Part shown: piece by piece, positions 31,461-45,614 of the stretch
Numbering within the stretch: position 1 is the stretch's first letter
Layout of the letters: each line of letters starts with the position of its first letter
Assembly (NCBI GenBank): GCA_008704415.1
Contig: VXIS01000263.1
Location: 1-64,000 of the forward strand
Origin: Sphaerosporella brunnea
Lineage: Eukaryota; Ascomycota; Pezizomycetes; Pezizales; Pyronemataceae
DNA length: 64,000 bases
Direction of reading: 5' to 3'
Translations under genes and position numbers: made by a program
The notes under the pieces: generated by a model
Told to the model about the DNA's origin: nothing
Seen by the model: only the letters and a program-made list of their open reading frames with translations
Database searches by the model: none

Positions 31461-34400
31461 GGTGGATTTGATGAGGCGGTTTGGAAAGGTGGGGGCGGTG
31501 TGGTGGTGGATCAATCGCCCCCAAATTGACTAGCTGGTGGTGTTGAACAAAGGGAAACGCGTTTGGTGGGGGGAGGTACTAAACGCGCTTGGTTTTGTTG
31601 GAAATTAAGCTTGCAGCTAAGCTCACCCAGATGAAGTAGTGTCTCACAGGAACGCACTCGATCGTAAAGTCGATAAAAGAATACGAAAACGATCAGAGTG
31701 CTATTCTGGAGAATGTATTCTGTGGTGGGACAGCTTCGTACAGGTTTCAAGCCATACAAGGGGCTCCAGGACCAAGGTTCGAAGGAACATTCATCGGAAT
31801 TGGAAAGAACGCTCCGGAGGGACCACTTGCAAGTTCGAGAGGCATTCCACTCCTTCCGTGCGCCTTTCTCGTGTTTTCAGAGACCGAACGGCCCTTCCCT
31901 CCATCTTCAGACAGAAAATTACGTAGCCATTGTCCTCAGGTAAAACATGCACACGTCGGCAGTCCACTGGCTCCTGATCAAAGATACCACCGCATCGCCT
32001 TCATGTAAAACGCCAAGTACTCTACAGCGGAGTCCCTTCCGCCTACAACGTGTCCAACACAGCCACATATTCCGGATATTCTAGGGCGGATGATCATGCC
32101 CGGCAACAGCACCAATAGCACCACAGCCACAAGACATCCTCATGTCCGGTGATGGTATTGAATACGGTATATTCTCCCTTCTTGTGAGCTGTCTAGCCAA
32201 GCTGTTTGTTGTCGTTTCATGCTCACGGTGGTTCAAGGTCTATCCCGACATTTGCAAAATATCGCACCTTGGCACACCATACACCAAGGGTTGTTTTTCC
32301 ACCTTCGAATTGATTCTTTGATTGATATGGCTCTTGAGTTATTCCACGCAGTGTGCCACGCCTCGTTTTTGTCGGTTTTGGTGATACAGCACGCAGGGAG
32401 ATGCTTACACAACAGCAGAGCACCCGTGGTTTACCGTGGTTGCATAACCTTCCAATACCAGTTACCAGATGGTGTGTACTAGTGCTACAATATTACAATA
32501 CAATGCATGCCTGCATGCAGCTTCGGTAGTTAAATCTGAAACCTGAGGATATATGAAGTCGTCCCTCTCAGAATTGACTAGAGGGTTAGTGAGAATTCAT
32601 GATTAAGGCATTTCTGCAGTGAGAAGCTTGATGCGTATCCAACTAGGTACTTAGGGTAATTGTACCCAGAGAATTCCCTTCTCTCTCCTTGTTCACAACT
32701 GTCTGCGCCCCTTTAGGGTGATGAATTCAGGCGCCGACTGAGACAGAAAGAGCCAACAAGCAAGCAAGTCTATCAAAGAAGTGCGCATTGATACATACCG
32801 GGGATGCCTCAACCGTAAGCGCAGGCCGGAGTGCCTGAATGCCTACCTAGGTCCTTGAAGCCGTCTTCGAAGCGACCGGCGGCCAAGGCTGGTTAAGATT
32901 CGGAGGTTGCTCGGCGAAGTGAAGTGTGTTCTGGATCATGAGCTGGCAGGAAGTGGGGATCTGAGACTCTTGTTCCGCAGTGACGCCGTTAATGGTTGGA
33001 ATTCTGCAGCTGATGCTTCTGACGACATCCAGGTTGCGGGGATTCGCTTCGATCACGGCTCGGAGGGGGTCGCCGGGTAGGACGGATGATTCCAGCGAAA
33101 CGATTTTTGGCGATCACATAATTCCAAGTCAGCGATTATCACTCTGCTGATTGATCGATATCTGACCGAAAGGATCGCCGCGCGCGTCCACAGGACTCCG
33201 GATCCAAATGAAAAGTTAATTATTGAAAACACGACACTGAAAACAGTCAACGGCTTCGGATGAAGCCAAAGATGTACATATCCAGTCTGCCCTGCGATCT
33301 GCCTTAACAACACAAGGCCGCCCAGCGAAGCTAATACCGCATCTGTTGTCGCCGAGCGGTTCCTGATAGGTCCAACAATCACGTGTCATCGGGAGACAGC
33401 TGTTCAGGTGTGTTCAGGCCCACCCCACCTTGCAACTTGCAGTGCTCTACCGCGCTTCTGTGTTTTTAGAGCCACGATGTCCTCCAACTCCTTGCCGCGA
33501 ATTAAAAGACGTGGTTGGCGTGACCCCGCACTGCTGCTTCCAGCACCGAGAGTCTGAGACTGAGGTGGTGTATATTCCCCTAACCCTAGCCGATCGATGA
33601 TCCTTTCCCTTCGTTCGCAGCCGAAGCGCTCATCAACGCATCAATGCCGTTGTTGTTCCATGTTTGTGCCGCGCCGCAAACATCGGGGGATGCGTGCCTG
33701 CAGCGGTGCGGTCGAGTACCTGTTACATACTTGCATGAGCGAAAATTGTTCTGCTGAGCTTTCCCTCCGAAAGCCACAAATGTACTCTAGTACTCTTGTA
33801 CAGTGCAACATCATGTCAGGTGAGCGCGGTGGGATAACAGTGGGCCAATGGGTTGAGATGATGTCGATGTGGTTGGCTTACCTACGATGGCCAAATGTCA
33901 CCATTCCATTCCATCTGCCATTCGATGACGCGAATCGACGGATGCCACGGCCTGCCACTGCGGCATCGATGTTGATTGATGCGAGCTGTGCGCTTGTCTT
34001 GGCCGCTTGTCTTGGACTCTTGGCGGGCGCGGAGGCAGCTCCGCAGCTAACACACCAACTAGGCAATTTGCCAAATCAGATGGGCCCGTGGGCATGAGAG
34101 CCGGTTAATGGCGCTTGCAAGGGAAAGAAAAAAAATCAAAAAAAAAATCAGGCGGTTTTTCTGTTTTCTGGTTTTTGTTTTCTGGGCGGCTTGAGATTTC
34201 TCGCGATGTGGGAGCGGTTGTGTTTATTTATTTGTTATATGTAGGACAGCAACGAACGGCAAGCTAAACAAGCGTGCCAACTCTCGTTAAGCGACGCCGA
34301 GCCCACAAAGCTTCCAGGCCGATCGGTTGGGGTTGGGTCAGGTACATACCTAGGTACCTGCTTAGTGCCGTGGCGTGGAGCATGCGGGTTCTCAGCTCAG

Positions 34401-35175
34401 CTCGTTTCTTTGCGGTGGAGAAATTGGGCAAGAGCGTGGGAGGCGACACCAAGCAACACATCTGGAGCCAGGCGCCGTTCTCCAATAAAGCGACTGCTGG
34501 GTTTGGGGAAAGCAAATTGCTCTGCTTGAAGCAGATCGATCAAACAGACAATGCCGGGGTTGCTCCTAGGGTGCACATACACATACTCTGGCCAAGGAAG
34601 AGCGAGGCGCAGCAGCAGCTAGAGTACCGGTATCAACTCTGGGAAAACGCTCCGCTTCCGCACACCCAACTTCTTCTTCCTCCGCGAGCCCAGCGAAGAG
34701 AGAGAAAGAGAGAGCGAGACGGAGAGAGACAGAAAGAGAGAGCCTGATGCGTTAGCCCAACACATCGTCAAGCTATCCCCCTTCGAACAGTCAATCAATC
34801 ACCTTCCCCGTCCGAGTGCCACCGGGTGTCGTTCTCTTGCTCCAACTTCCCCGCAACACTTGGACCTCTGGACAACGCATCAGAATTCACAGCGCATTGT
34901 CGTTGCCGAGCGATCTCCAGACACATAACATACTTAGGGTACAAGTTCCGCCACATTCGAAGGCCTCCGTGAAAGCAAGACCCGCCTCACCAGAAAATTG
35001 CCTCCCAGTTCACCTCTTCAGCTGCTTTACACACCCAAACAATTGCCGTGGCGTCCGCGCACCTATTTTCGCCTCCAGGGTCGCCACTGAAAGTTAAACT
35101 CAGTCCAATCCGGAACAAAATCCTCCTTGCTGGACCGACAACCACTCTATCGACCACACTGCCTTGTTGTTCGCC
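31461..35175. other. 3.7-kb intergenic region, no gene recognised
   Basis: Separates the divergent KH-like gene and Ca2+-ATPase gene, so it must contain both promoters and their 5' leaders. Scattered open frames up to 166 codons (33597-34097) show no domain or family feature. It contains CCCTAACCCTA at about 33578 and a GA-rich microsatellite (about 34695-34742) in the probable ATPase leader. A long non-coding RNA or fast-evolving gene cannot be excluded. Confidence 0.55.
34695..34742 (+). repeat. GA-rich microsatellite
   Basis: AGAGAGAAAGAGAGAGCGAG-type sequence about 450 bases ahead of the Ca2+-ATPase ATG. A similar, shorter stretch occurs in the inverted-repeat arm at 43209-43230. Confidence 0.8.
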
Positions 35176-38100
35176 ATGTCAACCGGTGGACGCGATAAGA
35201 TTGAACATGATACGGTGAGTCGACCCCCCCCCCCCCCATCCGTTGTGCTGAATGCAGAATGCAGCGGTGCATTCGTGTTTGCCTTGTATTTTGCGTTTGC
35301 TAACAGTCTCGATAGGGCGGTGATGGCCGATCGACAACACAACAGACCTCCGGCCTAGTCCCACCAAAGGACACCGGTCAGCGCTCCGCAAGTCCAGAGA
35401 TGTTTTTGGCTGTTCCCGGAAGTGCATCCAGGAACCCATCTTTAGAACAGACGCCGTCCGAAGATGGTGGTGAAACGTTGGTACCTCCGCTCTCCGCTGG
35501 CTCTCGGATAGCGGAAAACGTTCACGGAGATGAGGATCCATTAAAACCGGACCCCGGCAACGAGCATGAGTTCGAAGTTATAGACAATGTGTTCGCCTTT
35601 TCTCCTGGCCAATTGGGAAGGTTGATCAACCCGAAGAACCTCCCGGCTCTGAGGGCGCTGGGAGGCATCTCAGGACTGGAGAAAGGATTGAGGACAGATT
35701 TGAAGGCCGGTCTCAGTTTAGATGAGACAACTCTGGAGGGAAGCGTCTCGTTCAAGGAGGCTACGGCTGCCTCTGACACAAATGCGACATCTACCACAGT
35801 TGAACCATCTGCGCCGACGCGATCGGGTACCGCGGGGACTCACACAGGGAGGGAGGCTCATAATGATTCCTATAAAGACCGGATACGCGTGTTTAAGGAT
35901 AATCGGCTTCCAGAGCGTAAATCGAAGACGCTTCTGCAGCTGATGTGGATTGCGTTAATGGATAAGGTGCTGTTGTTGCTGTCTGCGGCGGCAGTGATTT
36001 CGTTGGCCTTGGGACTGTATCAGACATTTGGTGTCCAACATACACCCGAGCAAGGCGCGCAAGTAGACTGGGTTGAGGGTGTGGCCATTGTGGTGGCCAT
36101 TCTCATCGTCGTCATAGTTGGAGCTGGCAATGATTATCAGAAGGAACGTCAATTCGTTAAGTTAAACAAAAAGGTATTGCTGGACGTATCTGTTCTCACT
36201 CAGTGCAAACGCTGATTCCGTGTCCAGAAAGAGGACCGCACCGTCAAAGTGATCCGCTCCGGAAAGTCGCTTCAAATCTCGGTTTACGATCTCCTGGTTG
36301 GTGATGTATGCCATTTGGAGCCTGGTGATCTCATTCCCGCCGACGGTATTTTCATCTCTGGTCACAACATCAAATGTGACGAATCGTCGGCAACTGGTGA
36401 ATCCGACCAGATGAAGAAGATTGGCGCTGCGGAAGCTTTGGCACAGTATGAAGCTGGCCACCCAAATCCTCACAAGTTGGACCCGTTCATTCTGTCTGGC
36501 GCAAAGGTTCTTGAAGGTGTCGGAACTTTCTTAGTCACGAGCGTCGGTGTTCACAGCAGCTTCGGGAAAACCATGATGGCTCTACGTGAAGATTCCACTG
36601 CTACTCCTTTGCAGATGAAGTTGAATGATCTCGCTGAGGCTATTGCCAAACTTGGCGGAGCGTAAGAACCCCAATTGATATGCAGGCCATGTTCCATGCT
36701 AATTGTTTTAGGGCTGCTCTTCTGTTGTTCGTTGTTCTGTTGATTCGATTCTTGGTAAACCTGCGTGGCAACACTGCTCCGCCCAGTGAGAAGGGACAGA
36801 GCTTTATGCGCATTCTGATTACGGCTATCACAGTGGTCGTGGTCGCTGTTCCTGAAGGTCTCCCACTGGCTGTCACGCTGGCTCTGGCTTTTGCTACAAC
36901 CCGAATGTTGAAGGACAACAACCTCGTCCGTGTCTTGCAGGCATGTGAGACCATGGGCAATGCCACCACGGTTTGTTCGGACAAGACTGGTACTCTGACC
37001 CAGAACCGAATGACCGTCGTTGCTGGAACAATTGGTACAACTCAGCGTTTTGGCGATAAACGTGCCTTGAAGGGCGATGCCGCTCAGAGCGGAGATGCGG
37101 AAAAGGACGCCCAGGATCTGACTATTCGTGATTTTGTTGGCTCGCTCCCGAAGGATCTGAAAGATATCCTTTTGCAGTCAATCGTCCAGAACTCGACCGC
37201 TTTTGAGGGAGAGGAGGATGGAGTGCCGACATTCATTGGTTCCAAAACCGAGACTGCTATGCTAACTTTTGCACGCGACTACTTGGGGATGTCTTCAGTC
37301 AGTGAAGAACGTGCCAATGCCCAAGTCGCTCAAATGGTCCCTTTCGATTCTGGTAGGAAGTGTATGGGAGCTGTTATCCGGATGCCTAATGGCCAGTTTC
37401 GTCTGTACGTCAAGGGCGCCTCCGAGATTGTGCTCAGCAAGTGCACTCGGATCGTCACCCTTGAGGGTCCTGAGGCTCAACTTTCGGAAGAAATTGAGAA
37501 ATCTATCAATCAAACTATCACCGGCTACGCGGAACGATCGCTTCGCACCATCGGCATGCTCTACCGCGATTTCCCCTCATGGCCCCCGGCTGGTGCTCGG
37601 CTTTCAAAAGACGACTCGACTCAGGCTCACTTTGATGACGTTTTCAACGAGATGACCTGGCTGGGTATTGTTGGTATCCAGGATCCCCTGCGTCCTGGCG
37701 TCCACGAGGCCGTTACTCAGTGCCAGAAGGCCGGTGTTTTCGTTCGGATGGTTACTGGCGACAACGTGACGACCGCGAAGGCTATTGCTGCGGATTGTGG
37801 AATTTACACGCCTGGTGGTGTTGTCATGGAGGGCCCGAAGTTCCGTCAACTTCCCCCGGCTGAGATGGATCGGATCATCCCTAGATTACAGGTGCTTGCG
37901 CGTTCCAGCCCCGAGGACAAGAGGACTCTGGTCAGACGGTTGAAAGAGCTCGGTGAAACGGTTGCCGTGACTGGTGATGGCACAAACGACGGACCTGCCT
38001 TGAAGATGGCAGATGTTGGTTTCTCCATGGGTATCGCCGGAACCGAGGTTGCCAAAGAGGCTTCTGCGATCATTCTGATGGACGATAACTTCTCGAGCAT

Positions 38101-39464
38101 TGTCAAGGCGTTGATGTGGGGCCGTGCTGTGAACGATGCTGTCAAGAAGTTCCTCCAGGTTTTTTTTTACTTGCTCCCAATATGCTTAGGAAGTTTGCTA
38201 ACCTGGCTTCAGTTCCAACTTACTGTCAACATCACTGCTGTGCTCCTTACCTTCGTGTCAGCTGTTGCTTCCACCGATGAGACCTCCGTTTTGTCGGCTG
38301 TGCAGCTTCTCTGGGTGAACTTGATCATGGATACATTCGCAGCACTCGCACTCGCCACGGATCCACCTTCGCCGTCCATCTTGAACAGGAAGCCCGACCC
38401 CAAATCTGCTCCTCTGATTACTATCAATATGTGGAAGATGATTCTCGGTCAAGCGGTTTATCAGTTGGTTGTGACATTTACTCTGAACTTTGCTGGCAGG
38501 CATATCTTGGGCTATCAGGATACCCCTGGAGAAAATCTGCAGCTTAAGGCATTGATCTTCAACACCTTCGTCTGGATGCAGATTTTCAACCAGTATAAGT
38601 AAGTCTATTTCCCGCTTTACCAAAGATCAATGCATTACTAACCCAAGTAGCAACCGTCGATTGGACAACAAGTTCAACATTTTCGAGGGAGTTACACGCA
38701 ACTGGTTTTTCATCGCGATCAACTTGGTGATGATCGGTGGGCAGGTCATGATCATCTTTGTTGGTGGCCAGGCTTTCTCGGTGACAAAGCTCAATGGCAT
38801 CCAATGGGCGATCTCGATAATTTTAGGCGCCATTTCGTTGCCTGTTGCAGTCATAATACGACTCATCCCCGACGAAATGCTTGAGAAGATAGCACCTAGC
38901 TTCATGTTACGCAAACGGGACACGACGCCGGTCTATGTTTCGGCCGACGATCGCTTCGAATGGAACCGTGGAATTGAGGAGATTCGCCAGGAGCTATCGT
39001 TCCTCAAGACGGTCCGAGGCGGTCGTCTTAACCAGCTCAGGTTCCGCCCTCACGACCTCAGTGAGACCGTGAAGGAGAACTTCTCCCATATGTTCCGCAG
39101 TGGCTCTCGCTCCGAGCTCCAGCCTTCGCCTACTGGCGAGGATAATCAACCACCTCAGACTGCCGTCTCTCACAGGCGGAGACGCTCTCGTTCCAACTCG
39201 ACGATCGCTGCTACCATCATCATGCCGTCGATTGTTGCTGGAAGTGTGGGTGGTTGGTCGCCTGTCGAGAAGACTCCTAGCCCCTTGAGAGAGGGGTCTG
39301 GAAACCTTCCGTTTAGCTCGAGAAGCGACTTGGAGAGCCAACCGGGCGTCACGGTCCATCCTGATACTGCTCAGACAGATCCTGTCCTCCCGAAACAGCC
39401 CCCGGCTGAAAACTCTGTCCCCAGCCAGCAGCCCGGATTGACGCCAGAATCCCAGCACAAATAA
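35176..39464 (+). CDS. PMC1: P-type 2B calcium-transporting ATPase (PMC1/PMCA type)
   Basis: Six exons: 35176-35214, 35316-36173, 36228-36661, 36712-38158, 38213-38598, 38651-39464; 1325 residues, frame kept. It shows the P-type ATPase motifs TGES, PEGLP, the phosphorylation site DKTGT (near residue 534) and GDGTND (near 865). The first two membrane segments follow TLLQLMWIALMDK, and the C-terminal third has the remaining helices. Such pumps move Ca2+ out of the cytosol into the vacuole or across the plasma membrane. The ~180-residue N-terminal and ~190-residue C-terminal tails are hydrophilic and may be regulatory. Intron 1 has 14 C shortly after its donor. Intron 4 (38159-38212, 54 bp) has no in-frame stop. 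Confidence 0.93.
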
Positions 39465-40308
39465 AGGGATGTTAATCGTACTAATTCTTTCCTGCAGTTT
39501 TTTTTTGCCTATTTTCTTTCATTTCTGGCGTTGGGTGTAGAGGCGAGGAATTCTTAGAGGAAAACAAAATCTGGGCAGGCAGAACTGGAGTGACAGCATT
39601 CTGGAGGAGGGAGAAGCGAGCGAGCATAAGTGGCGTGTTTGTTCTTGTCTTCTTGCGCGTTTTATCAGTACAGGAAACCCTTTAACTTTGATTCCTGAGT
39701 GGTTTTTTTTCACCTCTGTGATGTTTCTTTTCCGTTTCCAGTAATGTTGCGAGAAGCCTTCGATGTTATGTGTTTGACGCTGGTGATTGCGGGTGTTTGG
39801 GGTATTTTATTTGCTTTTTCCTGGTTCTGTTTTTCTGTGACACGCAGTTTATGATCATCACCCCCCACTACTCGAGTATTTCTTCTGATGTTTTACACTG
39901 GAGTCAAGTACTTAATTTTATATCCCCCTTCTTTTTTAGTTTAGTTTAGCACTACCCCATTTTTTTATTTGATTTGTGTTGGTTCGGGATCGGTTGGCTG
40001 GTTGGTTTGTGTGGCTGGCGGGTGGGTGTGGTGGTTAATGGCAATGAGGTAGAATAAAGAGAACAAAGAGACGAGGAGAATGAGAGGGGAGGTTGATAAT
40101 TGGCAAGTTGGAAAGAAAAAGAAGAAATATACTTTGGTTATATACACACATGCGCACACTGATTGGTGATTAGTGCCGAGCTGACGCGGCCTTGGAAAGG
40201 GCAGCGTTTATGGCGGTTACCTATTTGGGTAACTACTACTGCGCTAAGGGTTTGATTCTTCTGGCTACAGAATACGAGAAGAACTACAGCAGGAAAGAAA
40301 GAAAGAAG
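39465..40308. other. Convergent 3' intergenic region; left arm of the inverted repeat begins here or before
   Basis: Lies between the Ca2+-ATPase stop and the PUT2 stop. From 39929 to the right it is matched by the reverse complement of the window end. No gene seen. Confidence 0.7.
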
Positions 40309-42264
<1,956 letters not shown>

Positions 42265-43600
42265 CTTGCACGCGGGTGTTTTGGTGGTATAATATTTTGC
42301 AGTGGGAGGTTGCCGGAATTCTCACGAGGTGGGTGACAGCTCGGTTCGGTTAGCGGCGGCCCTGACGTAGCGGATCAGGTGGTCTGCATACAGAACAACT
42401 GACGGTGGTTTAAAGAGGCAAAAGCGACAAACACAATGACTTCAGAAACACGGAGTTATATACCAGCCTTCACGGCCGATGCCGACAGCCTCGCCCCCGC
42501 CCCCGCGTCGGCTGCTGAGCGGACCTGCCGTTAAGTGTTAGACCTGGCGTCCCGGCCCGACTGGAACTGCCTCTAAGTGTTAGATCCGGTGCAACCCCGG
42601 CCGAACACCGAGCACCGATGCCGAGCTACACGGAGCTCTCCGGTATGCCGAAGAGAGTTGAACGTCACTGCACGGAAAGAAACCTCCATTGAAGCTCTGG
42701 AGGAAGAGGACAAGACCTATAAGAGGGAAAGGAATTCCCACATCCTAATCCGCCTGAGCGCCTTCTTACGCGACGCCTGGCAGTGCGATCTGGGCTTCTT
42801 CCAAGCACCATCCAGGAGCGATTCCGGCTTCCCTACCGACTTCTTCTGGTCCAATGATCTGCATAGTGTGAGATAGTACTCTTGTTGGGTGCTGGCTTAT
42901 AATCATCCACATTTTCGACGGCAATCTCGGCTCTTCTTGTTGTCTGTCTGTCTGGCCAGGCTTTGGGTCGATAGAAGGCGGAGTTCCTCTGAGCAACCGC
43001 CTACGAGGAGAATTGCGTTTTTTTCACAGCTAGAGTACCTAACTAAGTACTCTGGAATAACTCCAGCCTAGAATTCTTCTTCAAGATTCCCGTTCGGAGA
43101 CCTAGATATCCTCAACACACCACAACCACAAAGAGCGAGTTGCTCGCACTTTCGTTTCTAGGCAGAAAAAAGTTGCTGGTGCCCTCTAATTTTTTGGTGC
43201 GACCAAATATGAGAGAGAGAGAAAGAGACAGAAAATCGAGCGGTGGTTCCTTTCTCAGTTTGAAGCCACTTCGACGGATCATCTATTGGGATAAAATTGA
43301 ACATTTACATATCTGGTTCCAACGTTTCGACGCTCGTTGGGGAGCAATCAGTTCGGTGATTGCTGTGTTCAAGTTGTCACAGGAAATGCTGCTGAACGTG
43401 TTTTCTTAGGAAATGCCGAAAAAGGAGATTGTTTTGAGGGCATCAATTGAGGTAGCGTTCGGCTGCATTTCCAACCAGCACTGTAGATCCCAAGGAAGCA
43501 AAGAAAAAGCAAATTACACAAAGAAGACCTCAAGTATGTATGTGGTAGCGCTCCGATCCCACCCCCCAAAACGCCCAAACGCCGCAAATGCCCATCGAAT
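42265..43600. other. Intergenic in left arm: PUT2 upstream region
   Basis: 1.3 kb between the PUT2 start and the TRAX stop, same strand. It contains two copies of a motif around TAAGTGTTAGA (42533 and 42573), each preceded by CTGCC, and a GAGAGAGA stretch at 43209. No convincing gene. The right-arm equivalent is 60342-61676. Confidence 0.6.
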
Positions 43601-44510
43601 TTAATCATCCTCGCTGTGCATCTGCAGAGGCTGGGAGTCCAGATCGGGGACCCATCCCTTTGGCTTCTCGCTGCCGCGCACGATAACGCCATAGACCGCG
43701 TTCTCAACCTTCTCGACGCACTGCTTCATAACAGTCATTTTCTTCTCGACTTCCTTTCCCAGGACACCTGCTCCGGCAGTCGTATCCAGCGCCTCAAACT
43801 CCTCTCTCAGCCTCCTCAGATCCAGCAGAATCTTGCCAGCATCACCACCACCACCGTCCCCTCCCGCGCCGTTCAGCGCAATCAGCGTGATCCCGAACCG
43901 CATCGCCTCCCCGACGAAATCGAAGATTCCCAGGATATAGTCTGAAACCGTCAGCTCGATCCCGTCCGGGATAAGCTTCTGCGCTCCGGTGTAGGAAAGC
44001 AAGGTGCCGGTTAGGATGTAATGCTGGAACGCGAGCGCCTCCATCAGCTCCTGCAGCCCGCCGGAGATGTTGCGTTGGTAGCGGTGCGCATTCAGTTCGT
44101 GCAGATCTGGCGCGATGCCGCTGAGCTGACGGTTTATCTCTGCGTGGCGCGAGGTCACTTCTTTAAGCAGTTGCTGAGGGAGCGGGGCGCCGATTTTCCG
44201 CGCACTTAAAAGCGATCAGCGAGGGCTTGGAGGAAAAGCAAAACGTAGACAGGTGTGGTTACCGCTGCAGAGAGAATATCATCTTCTTGCTCAACGCAGT
44301 GATGTCGCGCGACGCTTTTATCACCCGCTCCCGCCGGTCGTGGTGCTCGTCCAGCTCGCCGCGGAAGCGCAGGAACATCGGCATGAACGGATTGTTGCTG
44401 GCTAGGAGCTCGGCGTCGCGTGCGGCGTCGTGCGGGCCCGGCTTGGGCCGCGCGCTGCCGTGGTGCTGCTGCTGCCGCGGCCGCTTGTGGTGTAGTTCGC
44501 CGCTTTCCAT
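43601..44510 (-). CDS. TSNAX: Translin-associated factor X (TRAX) (left copy)
   Basis: Two exons, 44510-44263 and 44204-43601, 283 residues; the 58-bp intron ends TTTTAAG and keeps frame. The translin fold is recognisable: FRGELDEHHDRRERVIKASR, DITALSKKMIFSLQR, a ELMEALAFQHYI block with the two acidic residues used for catalysis in TRAX, and DYILGIFDFVGEAMRFGI. TRAX with translin forms the C3PO ribonuclease, which in fungi trims tRNA 5' leaders and can remove small-RNA passenger strands. The first 45 residues are His/Gln/Arg-rich low complexity. No translin gene is visible in the window. Confidence 0.9.
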
Positions 44511-44778
44511 TGGGGTTTTTTGCGGTGATGAGAGGTGGTGGTGGGGTGAAGTTTGACGCGGATCAGCTGGATGACGTTGAAGCGCCAACGGCGGCACTAG
44601 ACTTCTCGATGCTGGACCATTGACTGTCAAAATGCTTGATCCAATGGGCCGGCGCGTTGATTCGAGAGAAGTTGTGATTTGTCCATGGTTCGAACAATTG
44701 AATTGGTCGCACTCATCACCACAGCTTAAACAGCTAGAATTCCCGTATTATAGCATGAAACAACAGGTGAAAAGTCGT

Positions 44779-45614
44779 TCAAAGACCCTTCGTCATCTGC
44801 TTCAGCCGTTTACTCAACACCTCGTACTTGCGCTTATACATGTCTCTCTCCTCCCTCAATCCCTGAAGCTCAGAATCATGTGCCGCATTCAGCTCAGCCA
44901 GCATTTCGCCCAAAGGGTTCGGTTCGTCTTCATGGTCGGGGACCACCATCAAGTCCCCCTCCTCTTGCTTGACACCTGAAAATTCTATTAGAGATGGGCA
45001 AAAACACAAATATCAGTGAAGCAGAAATAATACAGGCACGGCGTCGGGCTCGGAGTCATCGGAATCATAGTCCCAGAAAGCTCCGCCGCATTTTGTAGAG
45101 GCGGGGCCAGACAATGTCGAGGTATGCTTCATCTTTTTTTCCCCTTGGTAGGTCTGAACAACTGCTTCCTCTTTTTGGTCTTCGTCGGGGTAGAGGATGC
45201 AGCGGCGGGAGAAAGAGCGCCACCATGCCCCAAAACCTCCGCACGTATTTTCTCCGTTTCCTGCTCCACCATCAACGGTAGCGTTGGATGCTTCTTCGCA
45301 ATATGCCGACGGTAGGGAGCAGCATCCCTCGTACCAACCCACATCGGACCCCCAAGTCTCGTCGCAATGACAAGCAGCGCACAATGTGGAGCTTCTGAGA
45401 TAGCGACCTCCCGGGACATGAGCCTTCGTGTGTAGATGGAGTCCTGAACCTCTTTGGTGCCCGTGATCGTGCGTGCCCCCGCTGAGGCGTGGTACTGCTC
45501 CCACGAGCCGGATAGATCTTTGTAGAATCTGATGATAGCTTCGTAGGAGGTCAGATTGTCATTGCAAACTACGTATTCAGGCATACAATCAATCGTGCTT
45601 GTGGGCGTGGCCAT
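44779..45614 (-). CDS. Unidentified protein with basic linker and coiled-coil end (left copy; model uncertain)
   Basis: The ATG at 45614 opens 161 codons (MATPTSTIDCMPEYVVCND) ending in a Lys-rich, NLS-like stretch KTKKRKQLFRP and a stop at 45129. A second piece, 44968-44779, reads VKQEEGDLMVV and ends in a coiled coil (AELNAAHDSELQGLREERDM...LSKRLKQ); a good acceptor TTTTCAG lies just before it. The best donor (GTGCCT after an acidic DYDSDDSEPDA) is in another frame from the first piece. The shift falls at a GGGGAAAAAAA run near 45130, so either a base is missing there or the splicing is different. No family recognised. Confidence 0.5.

Noticed and set aside
33578..33590. CCCTAACCCTA resembling fungal telomere repeat
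   Set aside because: Only about two units, in an intergenic promoter region; no array, so not a telomere.
33597..34097. 166-codon open frame with ATG in the 3.7-kb intergenic region
   Set aside because: No domain, odd composition and a hydrophobic end without a clear signal peptide; overlapping frames on the other strand are equally long.
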